In this document: positions 15,720 through 23,391 of the stretch, one piece after another | How positions within the stretch are numbered: the stretch's first letter is position 1 | Layout of the letters: each line of letters begins with the position of its first letter | Assembly (NCBI GenBank): GCA_903827955.1 | Contig: CAIKKJ010000033.1 | Span: 1 to 43,201, forward strand | DNA from: an uncultured Verrucomicrobia subdivision 3 bacterium | GTDB taxonomy: Bacteria > Verrucomicrobiota > Verrucomicrobiia > Limisphaerales > UBA11358 | Length of the DNA: 43,201 bases | Direction of reading: 5' to 3' | Position numbers and translations under genes: made by a program | The notes under the pieces: model-generated | What the model was told of the DNA's origin: nothing | Databases searched by the model: none | The model's input: only the letters and a program-made list of their open reading frames with translations

Positions 15720-16193
15720 ATGCGACTGCACAATCTTAAACCCCGTCCCGGCGCTAAACATCGCCGTAAACGGCTCGGTCAGGGCGAATCCAGCGGACGC
15801 GGCAAAACTGCCGGACGCGGTGGCAAAGGCCAGACTGCGCGTTCCGGTAGCTCAATTCGTATTGGTTTTGAAGGTGGCCAGATGCCGCTCATGCGCCGCA
15901 TCCCAAAACGTGGTTTTAATAATACTGCGTTTGAGACGCGCTACATTGCTGTCAATGTCAGCGATTTGAATGTTTTTGACAACGGTGCGACCGTTGACGA
16001 AACCGCGCTGCGTTCCGTTGGTCTGGCCAACGGGCCGGGCGATGGCATCAAGATTCTGGGCACGGGCGAACTTTCCAAGAAGCTCAACGTAAGCGCCAGC
16101 GCTTTCAGTGCTTCGGCGAAAACCAAGATTGAAGCCAAGGGCGGCAAGGTGGAAGTCGTCGGCCGCAAGGCTGTCGCTCCGGCCAAAGCCTGA
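15720..16193 (+). CDS. rplO: 50S ribosomal protein L15
   Basis: A 157-residue L15 (E. coli 144). The Gly/Arg-rich N-terminus (MRLHNLKPRPGAKHRRKRLG, then GRGKTAGRGGKGQTARSG) penetrates the 23S rRNA. The region GGQMPLMRRIPKRGF is the family signature. It directly follows rpsE by 8 bp where rpmD is often found. The start has TATTTTTT upstream and no SD. Confidence 0.97.
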   Translation: MRLHNLKPRPGAKHRRKRLGQGESSGRGKTAGRGGKGQTARSGSSIRIGFEGGQMPLMRRIPKRGFNNTAFETRYIAVNVSDLNVFDNGATVDETALRSVGLANGPGDGIKILGTGELSKKLNVSASAFSASAKTKIEAKGGKVEVVGRKAVAPAKA

Positions 16194-16208
16194 TTGCGGC
16201 ACTGAACC

Positions 16209-17591
16209 ATGTTCCGCAATCTCTTCACAACGTTCGCCAACTGCTTCAAAATTCCGGAGCTGAAGTCGCGGATTCTGTTCACGCTTGGGTTGCTGGCGGT
16301 TGCCCGTTTGCTAGCGGTTATTCGCATCCCTGGTTTGAACGGTGACGCGCTCTCTGCATTTTTTGCGCAACAGCAGGGCAGCGGGGGCCTGCTGGGAATG
16401 TATAACACTTTTGCCGGTGGTGCCTTTGAGCATTGCGCTATCGGTTCGCTCGGCATCATGCCCTACATCAGTGCAACGATCATCATTCAATTGCTCACGG
16501 CGGTATGGCCAAAGCTGAGTAAACTTGCCCGTGAAGAAGGCGGACGCACTAAAATCGTTCAATACGGACGCTATCTCACCGTTGTTCTCTGTGTTGGTCA
16601 GGGAATTTACTTTGCTGGTAACTGGCTACACCCACAAACTATTTTCAGCGGTTTTCAAGGCCAGCTTGTGCTGATTGATACCAAATGGATTTATTATGTT
16701 CTGGCTGTAACCGTGATGACGGCAGGCACCATGTTACTGATGTGGCTTGGCGAACAAATCACTGAACGCGGCATTGGCAACGGTGTTTCGTTGGTCATCA
16801 CCATAGGCATCCTTGCCCGTCTTCCGCAAGCAGTGACGGCGGCCAAAAACATGTTCTGGCCGGATGGCGGAGCGGAAGCCACACATTCAGCTTTAGGGAC
16901 AGGGTTGCTGCTGATTGCGCTTTTGTTCCTAGTCGTCGGTGGTGTCATCGCCATCACTCAGGCGCAACGCAAAATTCCCGTGCAATACGCCAGCCGCATG
17001 GTTGGACAAAAAATGTATCAGGGCGGAACAAACTACATGCCGTTACGCGTGAACTACGCCGGCGTGATGCCGATTATTTTTGCACAGTCCATTCTGATGT
17101 TTCCGCAGCCGATTTTGACATGGCTTGCGAGCCATCTCACGGTGATGCGCGATCCTATCCTTGCTGTTGCCAGTGCGTTGAACTACGGCTCTTGGCTCTA
17201 TATGAGCATCTACGCAATGATGATTTTGTTCTTCTCGTATTTTTGGGTGGCAACGCAGTTTAATGAAATTCAAATTGCAGACGATTTGAAGAAAAACGGA
17301 GGTTATATTCCGGGTGTGCGCCCTGGTCAGCAAACCAGCGATTATCTCCACAAGGCGATGAGTCGAATCACGCTCGCTGGCGCAATTTTTCTGACTGTCA
17401 TTGCAACGATTCCAATCATGTTGTCCAAGCAGTTAAACATTGATCAAAACGTCTCCCAGTTTTTTGGCGGCACGAGCATATTGATTTCCGTGGGCGTTTT
17501 GCTCGACACCATGCGTCAGGTGGAATCGCATCTGATGATGCGCCACTACGACGGTTTTTTGAAGAAGGGCCGCGTGCGCGGTCGCTTCTGA
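16209..17591 (+). CDS. secY: Protein translocase subunit SecY
   Basis: A 460-residue multispanning membrane protein (E. coli 443), the channel of the SecYEG translocon in the inner membrane. Ten hydrophobic segments can be read. Signature stretches include SLGIMPYISATIIIQLLTAVWP (TM2, around 87-108), LGEQITERGIGNGVSLVI, QRKIPVQYASR in the cytoplasmic loop, PLRVNYAGVMPIIFAQS, and the C-terminal LLDTMRQVESHLMMRHYDGF. It lies 15 bp after rplO and its TGA is 6 bp before map. Confidence 0.97.
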   Translation: MFRNLFTTFANCFKIPELKSRILFTLGLLAVARLLAVIRIPGLNGDALSAFFAQQQGSGGLLGMYNTFAGGAFEHCAIGSLGIMPYISATIIIQLLTAVWPKLSKLAREEGGRTKIVQYGRYLTVVLCVGQGIYFAGNWLHPQTIFSGFQGQLVLIDTKWIYYVLAVTVMTAGTMLLMWLGEQITERGIGNGVSLVITIGILARLPQAVTAAKNMFWPDGGAEATHSALGTGLLLIALLFLVVGGVIAITQAQRKIPVQYASRMVGQKMYQGGTNYMPLRVNYAGVMPIIFAQSILMFPQPILTWLASHLTVMRDPILAVASALNYGSWLYMSIYAMMILFFSYFWVATQFNEIQIADDLKKNGGYIPGVRPGQQTSDYLHKAMSRITLAGAIFLTVIATIPIMLSKQLNIDQNVSQFFGGTSILISVGVLLDTMRQVESHLMMRHYDGFLKKGRVRGRF

Positions 17592-17597
17592 TGATTT

Positions 17598-18377
17598 GTG
17601 GGCGGGATTAAATTAAAGTCCGAGGACGATTTAAAGTTGATGCGTCCGGCTTGCGTGGTCGCGGCAAAAGTTTTGGATGAGATTGTTGATTTCATCAAGC
17701 CTGGCATCACGACGCAGCAAGTAGACAATTTTGCGGCCGAACGGATGATGGCACACGGTGCGAAGAGCGCATTCTTGGGATACCGGAAGTATCCATGCCA
17801 CACCTGCATCTCGGTGAACGAAGAGGTCGTTCACGGAATGGCGAATGAGCGCGAATTAAAATTTGGCGACGTCGTCAGTGTGGATGTGGGCGTCCGCTAC
17901 AACGGTTTTATTGGTGATAATGCGAGAACGGTGGCGGTTGGTGGCTGTGGCGTCGCGGCCCAGCGACTGATGGATGTGACGGAGCAGTCCTTGTATTTGG
18001 GAATTGCCGCCGCCATACCGGGAAACCGGGTGACCGATATTTCGCGCGCGGTGCAGAATTACGTTGAGGGCCACGGGTTCAGTGTGGTTCGGGAATTTGT
18101 CGGTCACGGCGTCGGGCGCACGATGCACGAAGAGCCGCAGGTTCCGAATTTTGTGGATCGAACGATGAATGATCGGTTACGGCCGGGAATGACGATTGCC
18201 ATCGAACCGATGGTGAACGCGGGTTGTCCCGACGTAAAAATCTTGAAAGACGGCTGGACAGTAGTGACGCGAGATGGTTCACTATCAGCCCATTTTGAGC
18301 ATACCGTTCTGATAACAGACGGCAAACCGGAGATTTTGACATGGGCGAAGACGCCTTCCGCGTTGATGGTCGGGTGA
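17598..18377 (+). CDS. map: Methionine aminopeptidase, type I
   Basis: A 259-residue enzyme removing N-terminal Met from nascent proteins. The five metal ligands of the pita-bread fold are present: Asp96, Asp107, His170, Glu203 and Glu234, in SVDVGVRYNGFIGDNART, EFVGHGVGRTMHEEP, IAIEPMV and SAHFEHTV; His79 (VVHG) is the substrate-contact histidine. The start is GTG; an ATG at 17591 runs into a stop. It overlaps infA by 37 bp. No adk lies between secY and map. Confidence 0.95.
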   Translation: MGGIKLKSEDDLKLMRPACVVAAKVLDEIVDFIKPGITTQQVDNFAAERMMAHGAKSAFLGYRKYPCHTCISVNEEVVHGMANERELKFGDVVSVDVGVRYNGFIGDNARTVAVGGCGVAAQRLMDVTEQSLYLGIAAAIPGNRVTDISRAVQNYVEGHGFSVVREFVGHGVGRTMHEEPQVPNFVDRTMNDRLRPGMTIAIEPMVNAGCPDVKILKDGWTVVTRDGSLSAHFEHTVLITDGKPEILTWAKTPSALMVG

Positions 18378-18562
18378 CGCAGGTTTTGCCGAATGGCACC
18401 TGGCAGGCGGAATTAAAAAACGGCCATCGCCTGACGGCGTTTGTTGCCGGACGGGATAAGAAGATTTTTGCCGGCACGAAAGCCGGTGACGTGGTCAAGT
18501 TACAATTGACGCCCTACGATTTGAGCGTGGGGCGTATTTTAGTCGAAACGAAAAAGATTTAG
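18341..18562 (+). CDS. infA: Divergent translation initiation factor IF-1
   Basis: A 73-residue OB-fold protein. It matches IF-1 in FRVDGRVTQVLPNGTWQAEL, NGHRLTAFVAG and LTPYDLSVGRI. The usual KxRKNYIRILPGD segment is replaced by DKKIFAGTKAGD, so basic and aromatic residues that contact the 30S A site are largely missing. The position (map-infA-rpmJ) is the classical one and supports IF-1. The start lies inside map, 37 bp before its stop. It may be a derived IF-1, with a more typical copy elsewhere. Confidence 0.8.
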   Translation: MGEDAFRVDGRVTQVLPNGTWQAELKNGHRLTAFVAGRDKKIFAGTKAGDVVKLQLTPYDLSVGRILVETKKI

Positions 18563-18565
18563 AAA

Positions 18566-18679
18566 ATGAAAGTCCGAGCGTCAGTCAAAAAAATGTGTGA
18601 GCACTGCAAAATCGTGAAGCGTCGCGGCGTTATCCGCGTCATCTGCACGAACAAACGCCACAAGCAACGTCAAGGTTAA
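18566..18679 (+). CDS. rpmJ: 50S ribosomal protein L36
   Basis: A 37-residue protein beginning [20 protein letters not shown]. The zinc-binding set is Cys11, Cys14, Cys27 and His32, so this is the zinc-containing (C-plus) form. L36 stabilises 23S rRNA near the L7/L12 stalk base. It starts 3 bp after infA and ends 10 bp before rpsM. The length and order infA-rpmJ-rpsM are canonical. Confidence 0.96.
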   Translation: MKVRASVKKMCEHCKIVKRRGVIRVICTNKRHKQRQG

Positions 18680-18689
18680 ATAAAAATTT

Positions 18690-19085
18690 ATGGCACGCAT
18701 CATTGGTGTTGAAGTCCCGCCGAACAAGCGCATTGATATCGCGCTCCGTTACATCTACGGCATCGGCCCGGTCAACGCGGTCGAGATTCTCGAGCGCGCG
18801 AACATTGACCCGTCTATCCGCGCGAAGGATTTGACTGAGGCGCAGCTCTCCCAGATTGTTCACGCGATCCAGGAAGGCAAGTATGTCATCGAGGGCGATT
18901 TGCGCCGCGAACTTGGCATGAATCTCAAGCGTTTGCAGGGCATCCGTTGCTACCGTGGCGTCCGCCACCAGCGCAGCCTGCCGGTGCGTGGTCAGCGCAC
19001 CCAGACCAACGCCCGCACCCGCAAAGGCCCGCGCAAGACGGTTGGTGTGCAACGCAACCCCGCCGCCAAGGCCGGCATCCACTAA
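18690..19085 (+). CDS. rpsM: 30S ribosomal protein S13
   Basis: A 131-residue S13 (E. coli 118) in the 30S head, forming bridges to L5 and touching the P-site tRNA. It has [22 protein letters not shown]-type start, [12 protein letters not shown], and the C-terminal basic tail [22 protein letters not shown], which is diagnostic. The spacer is AT-rich (AAATAAAAATTT) with no SD. Confidence 0.97.
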   Translation: MARIIGVEVPPNKRIDIALRYIYGIGPVNAVEILERANIDPSIRAKDLTEAQLSQIVHAIQEGKYVIEGDLRRELGMNLKRLQGIRCYRGVRHQRSLPVRGQRTQTNARTRKGPRKTVGVQRNPAAKAGIH

Positions 19086-19098
19086 GAATTAATTTGTT

Positions 19099-19674
19099 AT
19101 GTCCGAAGAAAAGAAAAAGCCAGCCGCTCCGAAGAAAGAAAAAGAATTGAAGGCCGATGCCACCGCACCTGCTGCGGAAGCCAAGCCGAAGAAGGAAAAG
19201 GCCGCTGCCGCTACGGCAGAAGCGCCGAAACCGCTGGAAGCTGCCGCGCCACCTGTGCCCACGGCCGCCGAGTTGCTCGGTGAAGACCCGAACGCAAAAA
19301 AAATTGTCAAGGCCAAGCACGCGAAAAACATCGCGTCCGGCATCGCGAATATTCTTGCCACTTTCAATAATACGCAGGTGACCATCACCGACGCACAAGG
19401 CAACCTGATCGGTTGGTCCACGGCCGGCCGCGTGGGCTTCAAAGGCTCCCGCAAGAGCACGGCTTACGCCGCACAGATGGTCGCTCAGGATGCTGCGCGT
19501 CAAGCGATGTCCCATGGCATGAAAGAAGTCGAAATTCGCGTCAAAGGTCCTGGTTCTGGTCGTGAATCCGCCATCCGCGCCTTGCAGGCGATTGGTTTGG
19601 AAATTTCATCCATCAAGGACATGACCCCGGTCCCGCACAACGGCTGCCGTCCGCGCAAGAAACGCCGCGTGTAA
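19099..19674 (+). CDS. rpsK: 30S ribosomal protein S11 with Lys/Ala/Pro-rich N-terminal extension
   Basis: A 191-residue S11 (E. coli 129). The core, from about residue 66, has [40 protein letters not shown], and the C-terminal [19 protein letters not shown]11 lies on the 30S platform next to the mRNA exit. Residues 1-62 are a Lys/Ala/Pro/Glu-rich stretch reminiscent of histone H1-like tails, absent from typical S11. The frame and the single upstream ATG leave little doubt that it is translated. Confidence 0.95.
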   Translation: MSEEKKKPAAPKKEKELKADATAPAAEAKPKKEKAAAATAEAPKPLEAAAPPVPTAAELLGEDPNAKKIVKAKHAKNIASGIANILATFNNTQVTITDAQGNLIGWSTAGRVGFKGSRKSTAYAAQMVAQDAARQAMSHGMKEVEIRVKGPGSGRESAIRALQAIGLEISSIKDMTPVPHNGCRPRKKRRV

Positions 19675-19706
19675 TCTCCAATCTTAACTTTTAACTATCT
19701 ACTAAA

Positions 19707-20315
19707 ATGGCACGTTACACAGGTCCTCGCGTCCGCATCAGCCGCCGTTTCGGCATCCCGATCTTTGGCCCGACAAAATATCTTGAACGCCGCAACTACG
19801 GTCCCGGCGTTCACGGTCCGAAGTCCCGCCGTAAAACCACCGAATATGGGGCAGGTCTCATTGAGAAGCAGAAGCTTCGCTATTACTACGGTTTGATGGA
19901 GAAACAATTTCGTGGCGTCTATGAAAAGGCCAAGAATCGTCGTGGGGTCACGGGCGAAACGATGTTGCAAATTCTCGAGACCCGCTTGGACAATGTTGTT
20001 TTCCACCTCGGTTTCGGCAACACTCGCGCTGCCGCGCGCCAGATGGTTAACCACGGTCATATTACCGTGAACGGCCGCAAGGCCGCCATCGCTTCGTTCG
20101 CTTTGAAGGTGAATGATGTCATCAGCGTCAAAAACCACAACGTCTCGAAGCAACTCGCGACGAAGGGGTTGGAAGTGGCGGCAAGTCGTGCGGTGCCGGA
20201 CTGGTTGTCGCTGAACAAGGAAGAGCTCAAGGGTGTGATCATGCGCATCCCTACGCGCGCCGAAATCCAGCCCATCGCCAACGAGCAGGCGATTGTCGAA
20301 TTTTATTCCCGCTAA
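19707..20315 (+). CDS. rpsD: 30S ribosomal protein S4
   Basis: A 202-residue S4 (E. coli 206), a primary assembly protein of the 16S 5' domain. The S4 RNA-binding domain includes ETRLDNVVFHLGFGNTRAAA and QMVNHGHITVNGR. No N-terminal zinc-binding cysteines are present (C-minus form). In E. coli S4 represses its own alpha operon. A 32-bp AT-rich spacer precedes it, and an 88-bp structured gap follows before rpoA. Confidence 0.97.
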   Translation: MARYTGPRVRISRRFGIPIFGPTKYLERRNYGPGVHGPKSRRKTTEYGAGLIEKQKLRYYYGLMEKQFRGVYEKAKNRRGVTGETMLQILETRLDNVVFHLGFGNTRAAARQMVNHGHITVNGRKAAIASFALKVNDVISVKNHNVSKQLATKGLEVAASRAVPDWLSLNKEELKGVIMRIPTRAEIQPIANEQAIVEFYSR

Positions 20316-20340
20316 ACCATAAACAGAAAACAATTATACG

Positions 20341-20378
20341 GGCTTTACCGGCCGGGAATAAGATTAGCCGGAAGAGCC
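20341..20378 (+). promoter_or_regulatory. Long stem-loop between rpsD and rpoA
   Basis: The arms GGCTTTACCGGC (20341-20352) and GCCGGAAGAGCC (20367-20378) pair at 11 of 12 positions including one G-U, with a 14-nt loop. No U-tract follows. It sits about 25 nt before rpoA and could be an mRNA control or cleavage site. Confidence 0.5.
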
Positions 20379-20403
20379 AGATTAAAATTGTTGAAAGGAT
20401 ACC

Positions 20404-21420
20404 ATGCCAGTTCGCCTCGGACGTTTTGAAATGCCCAAGCGGTTGCAGAAAGAAGATTCTTCTGCCACCGCCAACTACGCCAAGTTTGTTGCCGATCCAT
20501 TTGAAACCGGCTACGGCCACACCATTGGTAACTCGCTTCGCCGCGTGCTGCTGTCCTCGCTCGAAGGCGCGGCAATCACCTCCGTCAAGATTGACGGCGC
20601 GATGCACGAATTCGCCACGGTGGACGGCGTTGTGGAAGATGTCACTGATATTGTTTTGAATTTGAAGAAAGTCAAATTCAAGGCTCACACCCGCGACGAA
20701 CAGGTGCTTTTGCTTTCGGTCAACAAAGAAGGTGCGGTTACCGCTGCCGACATTGCGACCAACCAGAATGTTGAACTGGTCAATCCCGACCAGCACATCT
20801 GCACGCTCGACAAGAAGAAAAAGCTGGAAATGGAACTGACGGTCAAGGTTGGCCGCGGCTTCTGCCAGAGCGACGAAAATAAAAAGCCCGGACAGGCCAT
20901 CGGCATCGTGTCGATTGATTCCTTGTTCTCACCCGTGACTCGCGTTCGCTACAACGTCGAAGCCGCGCGCGTCGGCAACCGCACGGATTATGACCGCTTG
21001 GTCATGGAAATCTGGACGGATGGACGCATCACTCCCGACGACGCCCTCACTCAGGCTTCCGCAATTTTGGCACATCACCTCGACGTGTTTGTCGGCTACG
21101 ACAAGAACGCAGTTGAGTTTGAAGAAGCTGCCGACAAGCAGGACGACGAGAAGATGAAGATGAAGAAGCTTCTCAACATGAGCGTCAACGAAATCGAGTT
21201 GAGCGTCCGTGCGGCGAACTGCTTGAATAACGCAAATATCACGACGGTCGGCCAGTTGGCGATGAAGACTGAGCAGGAAATGCTCAAGTATCGCAACTTC
21301 GGCAAGAAGTCGCTGAATGAAATTAAAGATAAATTGGTCTCGCTCAATCTTTCCCTCGGCATGAATTTCGAGCCGGGTTTGATTGACACGACCGTCAAAG
21401 AAGAACCGAAAGCGGAATAA
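20404..21420 (+). CDS. rpoA: DNA-directed RNA polymerase subunit alpha
   Basis: A 338-residue alpha subunit (E. coli 329). The N-terminal dimerisation domain (about 1-235) has YGHTIGNSLRRVLLSSLEG and VVEDVTDIVLNLK. After a short acidic linker, the C-terminal DNA-binding domain (about 258-325) has ELSVRAANCLNNANITTVGQ, including the conserved Arg and Asn that contact UP elements, and RNFGKKSLNEIKDKL. A clear SD (GAAAGGA) lies 5 bp before the ATG, unlike most upstream ribosomal genes. Confidence 0.98.
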   Translation: MPVRLGRFEMPKRLQKEDSSATANYAKFVADPFETGYGHTIGNSLRRVLLSSLEGAAITSVKIDGAMHEFATVDGVVEDVTDIVLNLKKVKFKAHTRDEQVLLLSVNKEGAVTAADIATNQNVELVNPDQHICTLDKKKKLEMELTVKVGRGFCQSDENKKPGQAIGIVSIDSLFSPVTRVRYNVEAARVGNRTDYDRLVMEIWTDGRITPDDALTQASAILAHHLDVFVGYDKNAVEFEEAADKQDDEKMKMKKLLNMSVNEIELSVRAANCLNNANITTVGQLAMKTEQEMLKYRNFGKKSLNEIKDKLVSLNLSLGMNFEPGLIDTTVKEEPKAE

Positions 21421-21429
21421 GGAATTGCC

Positions 21430-21843
21430 ATGAGACATTTGAAGCGCACGGCCAAATTGGGCCGCACCTCGGAACATCGCAACGCGATGCTAGCCAACTT
21501 GGTTTGCAGCTTGATCGAACATAAGCGCGTGACGACGACTTTGGCCAAGGCCAAGGCGGCTCGTTCCGTTGCTGAAAAGATGGTCACGCTTGGCAAGAAG
21601 GGCACGATTCATTCACGCCGCCTCGCCGTCGCGCGTTTGCATCAAGAAGACGCGGCCAAGATTCTTTTCAAAGATATTGCCCCCGCGTTCAAAGACCGCC
21701 GCAGCGGTTATACCCGCATCGTCAAACTCGGTCAACGCAACGGCGATGCCGCCCAGCGCGCGATTTTGGAATGGGTTGATTTCACTTCCGCCGTCGAGAC
21801 CGCTCCCGCAGCGGCTGAAACCAAGCCGGAAGAAAAAAAGTAA
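21430..21843 (+). CDS. rplQ: 50S ribosomal protein L17
   Basis: A 137-residue L17 (E. coli 127), at the bottom of the 50S near the tunnel exit. It begins MRHLKRTAKLGRTSEHRNAM and contains LVCSLIEHKRVTTTLAKAKA and RSGYTRIVKLGQRNGDAAQ. The last 17 residues are an Ala/Glu/Lys-rich tail. An AAGGA SD lies 6 bp upstream of the ATG. It is the last gene of the operon; a strong terminator starts 15 bp later. Confidence 0.97.
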   Translation: MRHLKRTAKLGRTSEHRNAMLANLVCSLIEHKRVTTTLAKAKAARSVAEKMVTLGKKGTIHSRRLAVARLHQEDAAKILFKDIAPAFKDRRSGYTRIVKLGQRNGDAAQRAILEWVDFTSAVETAPAAAETKPEEKK

Positions 21844-21857
21844 GTCTTTGAAAACAC

Positions 21858-21888
21858 AAAGCCCGCTCATATGAGCGGGCTTTTTTTT
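21858..21888 (+). terminator. Rho-independent terminator of the ribosomal operon
   Basis: A perfect palindrome with arms AGCCCGCTCAT and ATGAGCGGGCT is followed by eight T residues (21881-21888), directly after rplQ. Confidence 0.93.
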
Positions 21889-21909
21889 GGCCGGGTTTTT
21901 CCGGCATCT

Positions 21910-21943
21910 AAAAAAACGCCAGGACAAGTTTTCTTGTCCCGGC
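21910..21943 (-). terminator. Terminator of the minus-strand small secreted protein gene
   Basis: On the minus strand, an 11-nt stem GCCGGGACAAG/CTTGTCCTGGC with one mismatch and an AAAA loop is followed by a run of seven T. It lies 13 bp beyond the stop at 21957 and faces the rplQ terminator. Confidence 0.85.
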
Positions 21944-21956
21944 ATTTGCTTTTTAA

Positions 21957-22217
21957 TCAATTGCCGACAAGTGTGCTGTCGGTGCTCAATGGCGCAGGTT
22001 TATTCTGGTCGCGGTCGTTACCCCGGGTCACGACGCGGTTACTGGTCTTGTCGCTGGCGGTGGCGCTGGCGGTGGCGGTTGTTTTGCTGCCGGTGAGAAT
22101 GATGCTTCCCGCTGGTTGGCTGCTGACGGTGGTCACGGAATTGGTGCTGCTGTCGTTGGCCAGCGTGGCCAAGCTGGTCATCGAGGTGATAGTGAGGAGT
22201 GTGAGGAGTTTTTTCAT
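21957..22217 (-). CDS. Small secreted Ser/Thr-rich protein, unknown
   Basis: From the ATG at 22217 the product is 86 residues. MKKLLTLLTITSMTSLATLA is a good signal peptide. The mature part is rich in Ser, Thr and Asn, with no Cys and no recognisable domain. An in-frame start at 22358 would add 47 residues of atypical composition before the signal peptide and is rejected. A well-formed terminator after the stop supports a real transcript. I do not recognise the family. Confidence 0.6.
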   Translation of the reverse strand: MKKLLTLLTITSMTSLATLANDSSTNSVTTVSSQPAGSIILTGSKTTATASATASDKTSNRVVTRGNDRDQNKPAPLSTDSTLVGN

Positions 22218-22385
22218 ATTCTTACAAGTTTTGGTTAATATTAAAGGCGGATGTCGCAGTGGATTGAAAGCAGCCAATATACCAACTGGCCACGCCGCTT
22301 GCGTCTGCGGTAAGGCGTCCATGAACGTGACAAAGACTGTCCGTATTTCTGGCGTCACATTTTCTTGCCGGACGCTGCCTGACCA

Positions 22386-22649
22386 TCAATGCCTGAAGAA
22401 AAGTAGAATCAATAGGATTAAGGCCAGTGCCGTTGCCCACCACAGCCATGAGATGCCGTGGGGTTTGGTTTCAGCCGCGAACTCCTCTTTTACGAACCGA
22501 TTGTAGTCAAAATTGTCGTCGGGAATTCCGAGGTTGCTCGCGTAGGCGGAATCCGACCAGCCGGTTTTTTCATCTGCGCCGCATTCTGGGCAGGCTTTGG
22601 CGTTGCGCGGCACGTCCGCGCCGCAGTTGGGGCAGGATTCGGGAGGCAT
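22386..22649 (-). CDS. Zinc-ribbon protein with C-terminal membrane anchor
   Basis: An 87-residue protein. The N-terminus carries a double CxxC zinc ribbon, SCPNCGADV and ACPECGADE (Cys6, Cys9, Cys20, Cys23). A polar middle with DDNFDYNRFVKEEF follows, and a single hydrophobic helix (about 66-84, WLWWATALALILLILLFF) ends the protein, so it is tail-anchored with the ribbon in the cytoplasm. Such proteins are common and mostly uncharacterised. Function unknown. Confidence 0.8.
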   Translation of the reverse strand: MPPESCPNCGADVPRNAKACPECGADEKTGWSDSAYASNLGIPDDNFDYNRFVKEEFAAETKPHGISWLWWATALALILLILLFFRH

Positions 22650-22670
22650 TTGGGAGAAGGTTGAAGGTTA

Positions 22671-22737
22671 AATTATGAAGGATGAAAAACTAAAAAACCG
22701 GATTATTTCATAATTCAGCCTTCATCTTTTATCCTTG
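22671..22737. repeat. Small inverted-repeat spacer element
   Basis: The spacer between the acetyltransferase and zinc-ribbon genes holds AATTATGAA (22671-22679) and its inverse TTCATAATT (22707-22715), plus AAGGAT/ATCCTT further out. It is AT-rich and noncoding. It may be a degenerate intergenic repeat. Confidence 0.35.
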
Positions 22738-22742
22738 AATGT

Positions 22743-23333
22743 TCACCCGCCCACACCCGCGTATTCCTCGTCGGTCTTCAGATTCAGCCCCATCAAAATA
22801 TAATCGTGCGTGATGGCCTGCATATCCTTCACATAATCTTCAAGGTGGATCAATTTGCAGAAGCCGAGCATGGCGAACATCTTCATCGCGGCCGCCTGTT
22901 CGCCGATGAATTCCGCCTCGACTTTTTCCAGGCTGGCGCGGCGCGCGATGTCCGTTGTGACTTCAATCAACGTCGTCGCCAGCCCGCGGCCGCGATAATC
23001 CGGATGCACTAGCACGCTGACGCGGCCGATGTGGCGTTTCCAGCCGCCGAGTTGCTGATGCAGGGTGGCCACGCCGACAATTTTTCCGCCGATGAGTGCG
23101 ACGATGGGTAGATTGCGGCCAAAATCAATTTTTTTGCACCAGTCGCGGATGACCTTGATGTCGGTCACGCGGTGCTTGATGAACATTCGTTCCTGCTCGG
23201 GAATGCCGAGAAATAATTTATGAAAATCCTTCTCGTCGGATTTTTCCAGCGGCCGCAAGATGGCGCGCTTGTTTTCCTTGAGCTTGACGTGTTTCGGAAA
23301 TTTCTGGAGTTCCAGTTCAATGCTGAATGACAT
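22743..23333 (-). CDS. GNAT-family N-acetyltransferase
   Basis: A 196-residue protein with the GNAT fold. Acetyl-CoA-binding motif A is VSVLVHPDYRGRGLATTLIE (about 105-124), with the R/Q-x-x-G-x-A type pyrophosphate loop RGRGLA. The preceding strand has KIVGVATLHQ and the C-terminal half AAMKMFAMLGF matches motif B. The substrate cannot be told from sequence. It is flanked by spacers of 58 and 93 bp, so is probably transcribed alone or with its minus-strand neighbours. Confidence 0.9.
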   Translation of the reverse strand: MSFSIELELQKFPKHVKLKENKRAILRPLEKSDEKDFHKLFLGIPEQERMFIKHRVTDIKVIRDWCKKIDFGRNLPIVALIGGKIVGVATLHQQLGGWKRHIGRVSVLVHPDYRGRGLATTLIEVTTDIARRASLEKVEAEFIGEQAAAMKMFAMLGFCKLIHLEDYVKDMQAITHDYILMGLNLKTDEEYAGVGG

Positions 23334-23391
23334 AAAAATCCTTTCGTTGCCGCACTGTGCGCGGGCGGCTGATTCCGCGCAACAAAATTTT

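Noticed and set aside
20316-20403. Terminator between rpsD and rpoA
   Set aside because: The stem is strong but lacks a U-tract, and the next gene follows closely.
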